Positions 33,787 through 45,171 of a stretch of DNA of 64,000 bases are shown one piece after another. The stretch's first letter is position 1; the number at the start of each line of letters is the position of its first letter. This DNA is from Hepsetus odoe (taxonomy: Eukaryota; Chordata; Actinopteri; Characiformes; Hepsetidae): assembly GCA_017165825.1 (NCBI GenBank), contig CM029370.1:16683013-16747012 (forward strand), read 5' to 3'. Under the pieces are notes generated by a model. That model was not told the origin of the DNA, made no database searches, and saw only the letters and a list, made by a program, of their open reading frames with translations. Made by a program: the position numbers and the translations under genes.

Positions 33787-34298
33787 TACAGTACTGTGCA
33801 AAAGTGACTGTGATTGTTTATTTTTTATAAATTATCAATTTACAAAATGCAAAGTGAGCGAACAAAAGAAAAATCTAAATCAAATCAATATTTGGTGTTA
33901 CTACCTTTTGCCTTCAAACCAGCATCAGTTCTTCTAGGTACACTTGCATAAAGTCAGGGATTCTGTAGGATTATAGTCGGTGTATGATCAACCAGTTTGA
34001 CCAAACAGGTGCTGATGATCATCAATGTCACATGGAGGTTGAAACACAGTCATGTTTGGAACAACCTACCAGCCGAGTTCCTTCAAAAACTGTGTGCAAG
34101 TGTACCTAGAAGAACTGATGCTGTTTTGAAGGCAAAGGGTGGTCACACCAAATATTGATTTGATTTAGATTTCTCTTTCGTTCATTCACTGCAATTTGTT
34201 GATTGATCAAAATAAATGATTAACACTTCCATTTCTGAAAGCATTCTTTGTTTACAGCATTTTTTCAAACATGCCTAAAACTTTTGCACAGTACTGTA
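33787..34298. mobile_element. 508-bp fold-back MITE, Tc1/mariner type
   Basis: The ends are exact inverted repeats, CAGTACTGTGCAAAAG at 33789 and its complement ending at 34296, flanked on both sides by TA, the Tc1/mariner target. The inverted homology continues far inward: TCTAAATCAAATCAATATTT and GCATCAGTTCTTCTAGGTAC on the left both recur in reverse on the right. Each arm is roughly 160-210 bp, so the element can fold into one long hairpin. There is no transposase frame. A partial copy is at 37786-37890. Confidence 0.9.
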
Positions 34299-34420
34299 CA
34301 TCAAGACTCTTCTCAGTCTCAACTCAAGTTGTGACCATCAACACTGACCAATAGAACTGTTTTGTCTTTCGCTGTCTTCAAACGGCAACTGACAACCCAC
34401 CTCTTCAATGAGCTCTAGGA
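34299..34420 (+). mobile_element. Fragment of L2-like LINE C terminus
   Basis: CATCAAGACTCTTCTCAGTC resembles the CATCGAGACTCTTCTCCGTC segment at 48028, and GTCTTCAAACGGCAACTGAC with CACCTCTTCAATGAGCTC encode the FKRQLTTHLFNEL block found at the end of L2-like ORFs. It begins right at the MITE's right border. Confidence 0.55.
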
Positions 34421-34571
34421 GTAATAACAAGACCATAATTTTCTTACAACTAACACATTTCACAACCAAAAAAATGACCTGTCTTTATGTCTGGCAGGAC
34501 TTCAAGTCTAGGTTTTCTACTACCAGGGGAAAATTTCCTTTGGAAACTACCAGGAACTGTATATGTCTGAC

Positions 34572-34574
<3 letters not shown>

Positions 34575-34621
<47 letters not shown>
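34575..34621. repeat. (TG)n microsatellite
   Basis: About 47 bp of TG dinucleotides. Confidence 0.95.
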
Positions 34622-34624
<3 letters not shown>

Positions 34625-34986
34625 TGGGGGGTTAAAGAGGGCAAGTGCACACACAGATCTGTTACACACACATGCATCCGCATGCTTACACATGATCAAA
34701 AGTAAGAGTTAGAAATGATCAAATGCATGGATATGCATGTGTGGGTGTGTCCATGCATATCCTTGCATTTAGTGCATACATCAAAATTGACATGACTGAT
34801 TATACAAGCATGCTTTTGCTTCTTTAGTGTGCACATTAATGTAATCAGGCAAGCCTAAGTGCCTTGCTTTAAATATTCTCAGGTTCCTTCTGCCTCCTTT
34901 TTTGTCTGCTAGACTTGGCGGCTCTGCAATGATCTACGGCTCCTGTCCATTTGGGCTTAGCATGAGAGGAGTCAGAAGTCAGAGTC

Positions 34987-34987
<1 letters not shown>

Positions 34988-35046
<59 letters not shown>
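34988..35046. repeat. (CT)n microsatellite
   Basis: About 59 bp of uninterrupted CT dinucleotides, a long homopyrimidine run. Confidence 0.95.
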
Positions 35047-35048
<2 letters not shown>

Positions 35049-36136
35049 CATTATCACCCTCCAGAGAGTTGTTGACAGGTGCAGATTCATTCAACATCTC
35101 TGCACTCTCTCCCTGATTTCTATTACCTCTAGCCCAGCATTGGCAACCTCTTTGGTCTACTCTTTAAGTTCGTCTCTAGCATCAAAGAACGCCACTTTAA
35201 AGCTATGACTGACCCTGTGGGACGGGGTAATATGATAATGTGGCAGTATGTTCATATCCTCTGATATAGAATATAGGGCAAGTTCATGAGGCATGCTCAG
35301 GACAGCATGTGTATTACTTCACTGGAGATCAAAGCTCTTGTAGATATCTATAAAGCTGCCACCAACACTCCTTTCCTCTTAGAGCTTTCCTTCCAGAGAG
35401 CTAGTATTTGTGCTCCAACTTGAATAGAGGAATAGAGCAACTTCTTTAGAATTAGAGTCACTCTTTGAATAAATAGTGCCTATAAAATGCACTGGAAAAG
35501 TGATGGGAAGTGCATATATCCAGTGCATATATCTACTTCAAATGGATACACAATGTCTTTTGGAGCAGAAATGCTTGTGTGCCTAAGCATACGGGTTTAA
35601 AAAGTATCCAGACTCCAGAAATGAATAAAATTTATTACTCGGCAATTTCAACTTTAATACAATTTAATACCATTTTTGTTCATTTTTCTTGGCATACCTT
35701 CTCCTGTTCCCCAAAGTTACAGAGGCAAAATTAATGGACTTACAATTTCCAAATTCACTTTATTTTTATGGTTCAAGTTAAGAGACTGGCTGAATCATGA
35801 AAGCAACATTTTCCTTTTTGATCCATTTTAGTTATATCTTTGTTTTTTCTAAAAAAGTTTTTTTTCTTTTTTTTTTTCTTGGCTGATGAAATTAACACTT
35901 TCTGAAATATGTAACTCCATTCATATTTCCATGCATAATGTAATGTTTAACACTTCCACTTCCATACTTCACTTTGGGTGTAATGTTTCTTCATCCGAAC
36001 ATAATTAGCTGAATGAAATCCAAAGAGTTGTTTTTGTTCAGTCCAACTAGAGCTCATTGTTCCAAAACAGGTCTGATTTTTCTTGTGCAAATTTAGGACT
36101 TTTGCTCTTTTCGAAAGAGGTGTTTTGCATTGGGGA

Positions 36137-36290
36137 GGGGTGGGCAACTCCAGAGTTGGAGGGCTCACACAGTTTGGTAGTTGCCTCCTCAAACAGATTT
36201 ACGAAACCTGGTGATTATCAGGTGGGCTTAACAGGGAAATTACCAAATTGTGGTTTGGTGACTCCATCAGGTCTGGAGTTGCCCATAACA
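36137..36290. mobile_element. Short MITE, hAT-like
   Basis: The left end TGGGCAACTCCAGA (36141) and the right end CTGGAGTTGCCCA (ending 36285) are inverted repeats, with GTTGGAGGGCTCACACAGTT and a pair of internal palindromic segments between. This layout is common in fish hAT-type MITEs, from memory. The target duplication is not certain. Confidence 0.65.
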
Positions 36291-36564
36291 TAGGGTGTGA
36301 GAATGAAGATGTTGCACTTTTTTGAGTATTGATAACTGGTATGATTAGTGCTGCGTCTGAAGTCTTTTCATTTTTCAACTGACTGATGAACTTTTACCTC
36401 CCTTATCGTTATAATGAGAGCACATTGTGAAGTCTTGCATGGCACACCAGTCCACAAATAATAGGCTGTGCTGTTCTGTTTAATTACAGCAACAGAACAT
36501 ACTGACTTCAGTTCAGTGTGTGCAACATTGTTGACTAGATCATGGAGACCATTTAACTCGTTAG

Positions 36565-36612
<48 letters not shown>

Positions 36613-37086
36613 TGTGTGTGTGTGTGTGTGTCTGTCAGTGTGTGTCTATCAGTGTGTCTCCAGGAGCTATGTTTGAGGTATTACCCAACCATGTGGCTAG
36701 TGCACTAATTAGTCAGACATTTAGGCTGACGTGATTGTGCTGGTTTCCAGTATTGCTGAGGTATCAGTAGTGTCATTCTTGCAGCTGTGCATGTCTCTCT
36801 TAGCGTAGAAATATGAGAGGGAGGGCGTTGAAGGGACTGTTGGTGATTCAGATGTGTAATAAACAACACTGGTGGGCCATCTCAGTACGATGGTCTTCTA
36901 ACATCTTTACAGAAAAGATCCTCCTTGATTTTGACCACATTTCCCATAAGCACGTCCCTGGGCTCTTTACCTACTGCATTCATGTCATTTCGTAGAAAAA
37001 CATTCCATAAAAGCACCAAGCGTTTGGCAGTGAAGCAAACATTCCCAAACAAGTGAGGAGACAAAAAATCTTTGTGTCGCTGTTTT
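36291..37086. other. Plain sequence with a TG repeat
   Basis: No gene recognised. Contains (TG)n at 36567-36655. Confidence 0.45.
36567..36655. repeat. (TG)n microsatellite
   Basis: TG dinucleotides with occasional TCTG interruptions. Confidence 0.95.
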
Positions 37087-37240
37087 TGCGCTGTATGTTG
37101 TACTGTGTGCATTGTTTTGTCTTATGTCTTGTTCTGTGTCATGTTCTAAGTTGTGTCATGTGTAGCACCTTGGTCGTGGGAGAACTTGGGGTTATGGGGT
37201 GGAAATAACAATAAAGCTTGCTTGACTTATCTTGACTTGA
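37087..37240 (+). mobile_element. 3' end of CR1/Rex1-like LINE
   Basis: The stretch has TTGTCTTATGTCTTGTTCTG, GTAGCACCTTGGTCGTGGGA and ACAATAAAGCTTGCTTGACT, ending in CTTGACTT repeats. The corresponding minus-strand sequence is at 8139-8300. It is a 5'-truncated insertion with an AATAAA and the pentamer tail. Confidence 0.7.
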
Positions 37241-37785
37241 GCCATTTCTGAGCATCGGTTAGTGCTGATATCAGTACTGCAGTTAGTGCTGTTCTAAGTG
37301 GTCTGGTGGTGGTAGTGTGGACCCATGTACTAGTGTGTGTAGTTATTGCTGATGAATAACTGAGAGTGCTTCATGTTTCTGTTAGATGTTAAGTGTAAAA
37401 GGAAAGGTTGTGAATAAAAGAGAATCTGGAGATTATAAGACTGATCTGGTCTAGTTTACAAGTAGTTTTTTATTATGCGGTCTCTATGTTCGTTCAATTT
37501 CTCACTTATCTGATGAGAGATGTCAGAAGAGTTAGCACTCAATTACATTAATGCTTTGGTGAACCATGACAGAGCTAGACCTTCAGTTAGGGCCATATCA
37601 AAACGTGGTCAAAGATGAGGAGGGAATAAACAAACACATCCATTATACACTAATAACCATGGTCTACTATCTCTTTGGACATTGTTATTATAGATGTTAT
37701 ATCTTTTATATTACTTGCCACACATAATTTTGGTACTACCTTGTATGTAATAGAGTAGTTCTAGAGTTCTAGAGCTCTAGAGTAG

Positions 37786-37890
37786 TTCAAACCAGCATCA
37801 GTTCTTCTAGGTACACTTGCACAAAGTCAGGGATTTTGTAGGATTATAGTCGGCGTATGATCAACCAATTTTACCAAACAGGTGTAATTA
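37786..37890 (+). mobile_element. Partial copy of the fold-back MITE
   Basis: Matches 33917-34020 almost base for base, for example AAACCAGCATCAGTTCTTCT and GGATTATAGTCGGCGTATGA. The terminal repeats are not present, so it is an internal fragment. Confidence 0.85.
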
Positions 37891-40800
37891 CTGTAATTAC
37901 CAGATGATATATTGAACATTTACATGATAGAATCTTTTTTTAAGTTAAAAAGGTTCTTCTTGGCCAACCCAATGGAGCAGTGCTGAGATCTCTTGTCTCA
38001 CAGTAAAAAGATAATGTGTTTGGTTCTTGGATGACTGGCTTGATAACTGGCTTGGATGACTTTCAGTATGCAGTTTGCATGTTCATGCTCTTGTTTTGTT
38101 TCACACGCCAAAAGCATTTATCTCAGATTGGAGATGCTAAATGCCTTTTTTTTGTGTCATCCCCGAGACAAATTTGGGATCTGTCCAGAGTGTTTTTCCC
38201 TAAGCTATTTTTCAGACCAACCAGAACCCCCGGGACCTGGTTGGTAAAGTATCTCTGTTAATGAATGGATTGATGGAAGCCTCCTCACTTTTGAACATAT
38301 CATCATTAAAAAAAAAAACCTCCCTTAAAATATTCTTCCCAGAACCAAGAGTGGCTTTTGTAATGCATTGTTAAAAAAAAAACCACTGGTCTGGCTGCCA
38401 GTATCCAGTGTTGTGAAACCAGAGTTCATGCTGATCACCTTTTGAAAATATTCTAAAAAACATGTCCTTCCGTCCTTTGTGATGAATGTGAAGTGGGATT
38501 TTTGAAAAAAAGAAAGCCCTCAAGCCTCTTTCTCAAATATATTATGAAAGTCAGGTTCTAATTTCCTCCCCCCCCCCGAATGTTCTGTAGTTTGTCCTAA
38601 AGACTTTGGTCTGTTCTTTGACATCTGTGACTGATTTGATTTGTACACTGGCTATTTAAAATTGAACAGGCTTATGAAGACCGTGCAACCCAAAGGGACT
38701 TCAGATGTAAATGTTTGTTTGGTCTATTTTTCTAGAGCTTGCTGATTCGGCCTATGTTGTGTCCATGGAATAGGCTCGGTTTTCTAATTTTCAGAAATCT
38801 TCCCAAGTGCTTCAGATACATTTCTAAATCATTATTTTTGTCAAAGCAGATCTATTATTTCCCACAGCTCTGTAGCCCCTTTGCAAAAACAGCAATGTGA
38901 AGGTGCAATTAACTGACCTTGGCATTATGCATAATTTATGTTATTTTTTTGCTCAATGACATTTCACGTTAGGCCATTGTTTTGCAATGTGAGTCACCCA
39001 CTGAAAGCAAAACAGAATAGCTTAACCACCCATTTCTCAGCTTAATGAAGACAAGCTGCAAGAGTATAATTGATGTTTTTGGGAAGCTACAAACAGATAG
39101 AAAGGGCCTGTCTTGCTTTTGGATCTTACAGCTTTGCTTATTGATTCTAAATGCATGCTTTTTGCCATGAGTCAGTAATTCATCCAGGCCATTGTTAGAT
39201 ACTGTTCCATCTGTTTATTCCAAGTGTCAACGTGGCCTAGAAATATACGGCCCATTTGAAGGACCCGTTGCTGATCAAAACAAGCAGGATGAGTTTTGTG
39301 AACTAAGCAAAACTGTGAAAGACCAGAAAATAGTAATTAGTGAAACAGCTTTCAGCAGCAAAATAGTCATTTTACTAACTATCAGGTCCTCTTGCATGAG
39401 TTATCTTATTTAGCATTGTAATCTTGGTGACCTTGCAGCTATGGAGTCAGAGCAAATGTACCCAGGGCTTAAGTACAAAGAATGAATCACCAGGCTCTTA
39501 TGTGTCTCGAGTACAGTATTTCTGTTATTCGGCTGTTATGAGTGTGTAGTGACCTTTGCACGCCCATAAATCATGCAGCTTACAGGATGGGGAGGTATAG
39601 TAGGTGTGCATGATGGACACAAAGCTGGCCCCTTTAGCAGACAGTGACAGTGCGAGGCTTAAAGGATGCTGTTTATGTGGTGTTGCAGAACACGGTGGTG
39701 CCTCTCCCAGCTCTCTGGAGGCACATGGAAACATTTAGTGACGAGTACTGAGTAAAGTCACGTATGAGAAATTAAGGCCAGCTGACACTATTATATGGGA
39801 AGTACTAGTGGAGAAATGTTACTGTTAGTCATTTGTTGTCAGCAAATCCAGTAGTACAAGTGCCCAAGATTTGTGGGATTTACTATGATATAATACTTTG
39901 ATGTGACAACGAAGCCCACTCTATTAAGGGTTATCAGATCAATACACAGATGACTTGAATTCAGTGACCATTCCTTTTTAACGCATTGGCATAGTCAACC
40001 TGACTGCTTTATCTCTGATGATGGTGGACATTGTTTTGTGTGGAATTATGCTGACTATATTGTTATTTGTAATAGGACTGTATTCATTTACCTTTAATGA
40101 CATCAAAGTTGTTGGCATAACATCTTAACCTGTAGAGCTTGAGTAATTTGGGCATTTTTGCATTGATGTGCTGTTGTGCAGTACAGCACTGTGCTGACTG
40201 TGCCAACAGAAAAGAAGCAACACTCTACATAAAATTATTAACAATAATTTCACTGTTTTGCTTTCTTTTCACAGCTTTACATTCATTCTTCTACTGGTTC
40301 TCTCTGTCACGCACATTCAACAGACCTTTCTGTGGTCAAATCAGTCCTTCTTTTACATTGTTTTTGTCTGGTTATGAGTATCACGTGTTATAACTAGACA
40401 AAATAACGATGGATACACCTAAAGGATTGTCTTTATTCATGTTACTGTTTATTCCATTTCGATTCAAATGGATGTTTCGATGTTGGGACAGAATAAAATG
40501 ATGCAGAATAAAAAGCAATAAATAGCTTCCCTCAAATGCATTACAACTAAGGAAAAAGCATGTTTTGAAAATATAAGCAGCGGAAGTGCCTATGTATATT
40601 TTGTACAGGGGGGAGTAAAAGGAAATGTGAGAAAAATAATTTCTGAAGTGGTACCTGAAAGCTTTGCTTAGGTACAGTAACACATCATTTTTTGCTCCCC
40701 ACCTCTGTGGAAAAAAAGATTTGGTGCAATAGCGCTGCCTTTTTAAAGGAGAAAAAAACACGCAGCTTGAAAAAGGATCATTTTTGTAAGGTTTGAGTAT

Positions 40801-42685
40801 GAGTGTGAATGCTTCAGACTGCTTCCCAGTATGAGTGTGGGTCTTTGTTTTGTATCTCTACATACTCCACTGTCACACATTAGGTTTGCACCTGCAATAC
40901 ATTATTTCACTGACTTGCCCAGCAGGAGTGGAACATACAAGGAACGCACACAGGGCAAGCCATGATTACCCTCAATTAAGCAAAAACGCTAAATACCTCA
41001 AATACAGTGCTTTCCATTCCCAAGTATTGAAGAGTTTTCCTTTGCATTTTACTGGGTAAATAAACTCTGTCACTACGTAAGCACTATTTTCATCTTTAAC
41101 CCCTTACTCTAAGACATTTCTTCCTGCTTTAATTGTGGCTCCATTTTCAATAAGAACACAGGATAAGCAAAGAAAAGGAACCTGCCGTTGCCTGACATGT
41201 AATTTGTGTAGGTCAAACATACATTCTCACCTTGTACAATGGCATAATTGCTTTCTTCCCTAGAGTGAAGGAAGGGAAGCAATGTTTGAAAGCTTACAGA
41301 TTTCAGACAAAACATGGAAACGGCTGCTCTGGCGGTATTTAAGGATGTGGCGTAATGTGCCTGTCATCCAGGAATGAGGATGCATCTTCAAAAGTCATCA
41401 ATTTCACTCGTTCAGTGCATATAATTGTTCAACATTGTTCAACTCCTTCATTGCCACTGGGGCTGACATTAGTGATTTTTTTTTTATTGGATTATGATAA
41501 GAAATAAATACGGAAATAAATAAATTATGTCTCCAGTGTAAACTAGTTGCACACACCTGGACAAAAAGCATTTTTATAAAATTACAAAAATCCAACAGTT
41601 GCCTTCATTTAAAGTTATGAATGATTTGCATAACTTATGAGTTTTATGCAAAGATTTTTTGGGCAAAAAAACATCTGTGCCATCTGCACCACATATATTT
41701 ATACTATATTTTCCAATACGTTTCACTCAGAAAAGAAACAGAAATGATTCAAATAAAAACACAAAAAAATGTTTGTTCCCTCTTGAGGATGTGTAAACTT
41801 TTACATATGAAATCAATTAAACAATAATATAATTTGACTGGGGGTTTTCATTGGACTGTACAACCCTCCTCTGTTCTAACCATTAGAGATGGTATGATCT
41901 ATATTATCCATATTGCCATTGTGGAGTGAATGAGCTGATGAGGGAAACGTGGGGGTCTGAGGATCTGTCATATGCACTGTGTATGACATGGTGTGGGACT
42001 GAATATAAAAAGTATGGAAATGATACTCTACCAGTATTTATCTGCTTCACTGCGGTGTATGTGTGTTTGTGTGTGTGTTTAAAAACAAGTGAAAGCTGAC
42101 TTTGAGGAAACAGAACGTTGAGCAGTGATGGTGGTGTGATGAGCAGTTCACCTGGGTCATTTGGCAACAGGAAGGCCTGTTGATTGATCACAGTCTGGGG
42201 AATTAAGTGTGTATTAGGGAGCATATATATGTGTACATATAAATGTGCTTGGGTGACACTGGCAGTATCATAAATACTCTTTTGAAAGTTCATATATTAT
42301 TAAGACTGAACTGAATTTGGATTGTATTTCATTTTTTCAAGTCGAAAGTTTATTATGAATCCTCACTATAATATCATTTGGTCTATATAACATATTTCAT
42401 TTGTGAGTAGCTCTTTTTAATCCCGCAGTGGTTAAAATGCTGCAGTCTCAGCAATTGAACTGGCTTTGGAAAACCGCACAGCCGAAACCATTTACTACAT
42501 CCGTGAAATATACAGGGTTATCTCCGTAGTGCAGACAGATAGATAGGCCCTCTGGTGCATTTTTCATCATGTCTGGGGTTCTCTGTAAGACTAAACCATC
42601 GCTCTCAGCAGGCTCTGTTTTGATTTGGCCTAAACAGACCTTAAGATAAACAGGAAGCACCTCTGCCATAGAACTAAACCTGAAC
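37891..42685. other. Long stretch without recognisable gene or transposon
   Basis: Nothing recognised apart from short homopolymer runs. The block at about 38920-39060 has TGCATAATTTATGTTA-type homeodomain-like sites and no repeat character. It is a candidate noncoding element on appearance only. Confidence 0.4.
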
Positions 42686-42699
42686 ATTGCCATGGTAAC
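42686..42699. promoter_or_regulatory. RFX X-box-like site near a candidate start codon
   Basis: ATTGCCATGGTAAC is one base from the palindromic RFX X-box. It lies 110 bases upstream of the ATG at 42809. X-boxes at about this distance from the start are typical of ciliary gene promoters. Confidence 0.35.
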
Positions 42700-42808
42700 C
42701 AGGACATTGGCTCCTTGACCCTGAGACAGCAGAGGTCATACAGAAGCTTTGAGCTGAAAGAAGAGAAAGTCAATCAGTCTGGTCTGCCGAACATCAACAT
42801 TCGCCACC

Positions 42809-42958
42809 ATGGCTGCGGCGTTTCCAGCGTCTCTTGGATCTGTAAGACTTTACCAAAGAGTAGAGAAAACAGGCCTGTTTATTCCGTGCCCAATAACCAC
42901 ATACAGCAGACGTTTCTCAAGGCTCTCCCTGAGAACTGTTTTGGATATATTAAAGTAA
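42809..42958 (+). CDS. Candidate small ORF or first exon, unidentified
   Basis: GCCACCATGG at 42803-42812 is a perfect Kozak context. The frame begins MAAAFPASLGS and stays open for 49 codons to a TAA at 42956-42958. After codon 11 the sequence GGATCTGTAAGAC contains a strong splice-donor-like GTAAGA, so the true product could be a first exon of 33 nt spliced to an exon outside the recognised sequence. An X-box-like motif lies 110 bases upstream. The protein is not recognised, no CpG island is evident, and a chance Kozak match is possible. Confidence 0.22.
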   Translation: MAAAFPASLGSVRLYQRVEKTGLFIPCPITTYSRRFSRLSLRTVLDILK

Positions 42959-43635
42959 CCTTTTATCATTGTTCGACTGCATACTACAGATACCATTCTG
43001 CAATGTGTGGCATAGTATTAAACTCTGCTTTACCACAGAGAAGGCATCGCAATAGAAGCGCTGATAATAATCATGTTGAATGTCATTTTACATTTGGTCC
43101 TTTCTTTCATACATTCATAAGCAAACTTCCTGAGCAGAAGTCCAGTTACTGGCAGTATGCCAGTTAGACCATATGGATTGAATAGGTGGAAAAAAACTGA
43201 TACTTAAAAAACATGAAATTTCATGTTCCTACAGTGTTGGGTTCCTAACTCTATGTTTATGGTTCCGTGTGTATGAGCCCTCAGGTCAGCACCAGTATCT
43301 AGAGAAAAATACTGACATAGCTTGACTAGTTAGGTTTTCCACTTTCCACTAAAAATTGCGATGGTGTCTCAATCACTGATGGAAAGGTTATATCACAGTG
43401 GGACAGCTTTAAGAAAAGGTTCTGCCCCCTACTGCAGCTTTCACTATTAAAAATATGAATAATTTGTGTGTTCACTTAATTCTACCAATTTATCTATCAA
43501 ATAAAGAAGTGATGCCGTAGAGGACCTTCTTGAAGTGTTTTCTGTTTTTCATACTGAGCTAGGTTCAGTTTGCAAAATGTCACATCACCTTTGCTATAGT
43601 GATGCATTAAAAATGAAGGCACACAGTAATTATCT
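42959..43635. other. No recognisable feature
   Basis: Plain sequence; no gene or repeat seen. Confidence 0.45.
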
Positions 43636-43812
43636 GTCCATCCATCCATCCATCCGTCTATCCATCCATCCATCCATCTAGGGTCACAGTGTCGCGGGAA
43701 CCTATCAACGTTCACACAGAGAGGACACAAGCCTTCCTGACTGGCAGTCGAACCAAGAACTTGATGTAAGTGGGAGGTTAGGTGACTAACCACTGTGCCA
43801 CTATGCTGCTCC
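43636..43812 (-). mobile_element. tRNA-derived SINE (third type)
   Basis: On the minus strand the head reads GGAGCAGCATAGTGGCACAG with TGGTTAGTCA (A-box-like), then the B box GGTTCGACTGCC. A short body CTCTCTGTGTGAACGTTGAT and a tail with CCCGCGACACTGTGACCC follow, ending in about ten GGAT units (43638-43680). The head differs from families A and B. The tail resembles a shortened form of the second tail of family A. Confidence 0.7.
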
Positions 43813-44295
43813 GCTTCATAATGTAAAAGCATCTTTGTAACTTGATGATAAAAGTTGTGTGATCTGAGCATAAAAACGGACAAAAAGCTCATTTTATGAC
43901 AGCTGACAGCTGAGTCACTCATGTTGGGTGAACTGAGTGTGAAATGTCCAATCCTCAAAAGTTATGAACACATGAAAGAACTATGAACGCTGGTATCCAG
44001 TAACTAACCACTAGGGAACTATAGTCACTCGCCCAAGGTTTTAAATAGATGAGTGTGACACTTGAAAACTGTTGCTGTACTAATATCTCCGCTCCGATAG
44101 ATCTGCATTCCATTTCAAGAGGCTCACTATGAGTTGTGTGTTCCAGACAGGTCCCTCTTCTGAACATGACGTTTATGTTTGTTAGTCATAGCGCTGGAAT
44201 TTCCATGTAAGTCGCGAGAAATAGGACTTGATGACAGAGTGATTCATGGGCCAATATCTCACTTATTCGTATGCTGATTAATTTTTACCCAATAT

Positions 44296-44579
44296 GTTTT
44301 GATACTCTACGATAGGCTGGCGGCCTGTCCAGGGTGTGTCCCCGTCCTTCGCCCTGTGTGCGCTGGGTTGGACACCAGCACCCCCCCGTGACCCCGTTTG
44401 GGACAAGCAGCAGAAAATGGATGGATGGATGGATGTTTTGATACTCTACGATAGGCTGGCGGCCTGTCCAGGGTGTGTCCCCGTCCTTCGCCCTGTGTGA
44501 GCTGGGATCGACTCCCCCCGCGGCCCTAATTAGGACAAGCGGCCCAGAAAATGACTGACTGACTGACAGTTTTGATACT
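44296..44579 (+). mobile_element. Two SINE tails in tandem sharing one target site
   Basis: GTTTTGATACT occurs three times, at 44296-44306, 44435-44445 and 44569-44579. Between them are two headless elements (44307-44434 and 44446-44568), both starting CTACGATAGGCTGGCGGCCT and running through GACAAGC to simple tails. The first ends in (GGAT)n and the second in (GACT)n. They differ in internal bases as well, for example GGTTGGACACCAGC against GGATCGACTCCCCC, so they are not a simple recent duplication. Confidence 0.85.
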
Positions 44580-45171
44580 GCCGGCTATCCAAGCTGTTGG
44601 CCCAAATGCATGGTCATTTAAAATATTTGATGATCATCCTCACGGTTTATCAATATGTATTATGATACCCACAGTACTTTAGAAAATGTTCTCCAACATT
44701 AACCATTTAATACTGACTTTCTCTTTGCATTTTAATCTGCATTTCTTCACTGTTGTCTAGTCTGCACTATTGGGTGTCCCTCATGTAACTCCCTCGTTCA
44801 GTAATAAGAGTACTGCCCAGGAAGTCAGCCATGTAGGCTTTTCCAAAAAACTTTTTTTCAAAAGGTTACAGTGTACACAGTGTTCAGAATTACTCCCTAT
44901 TAAAAACAGCACACTATGTAATTATCTGCCATGTACTGTTTGAATTCTCATCCACTCTTTAATCTGTTTCCACATTATTTTCTGGTCAGTTCATTATTTA
45001 GCACATTATGTGTTTTAAAGTGAACCATTCTGGATGCTGTTTGAACTTTTTGTTCCCTCAAGATTCTCACAGTGCATAAAAATCAGTAAACATCAACCTT
45101 TCACTTCCTCACAATTGCATCATAAAACAATCGAATCTGATTAGTTTGTTAATGGATGTTATTCTGAATTA
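44580..45171. other. No recognisable feature
   Basis: AT-rich plain sequence between the SINE tails and the minisatellite. Confidence 0.45.

Larger units (their letters stand above)
34421..36136. other. Plain sequence with microsatellites
   Basis: No gene recognised. Contains (TG)n at 34575-34621 and (CT)n at 34988-35046. Confidence 0.45.

Noticed and set aside
42448..42693. 81-codon minus-strand frame as a gene divergent from the candidate at 42809
   Set aside because: Its ATG overlaps the X-box-like motif, and no domain or splice signal was recognised; kept out as likely chance.
43497..43958. 153-codon minus-strand frame
   Set aside because: It runs through the third-type SINE and its (GGAT)n tail.
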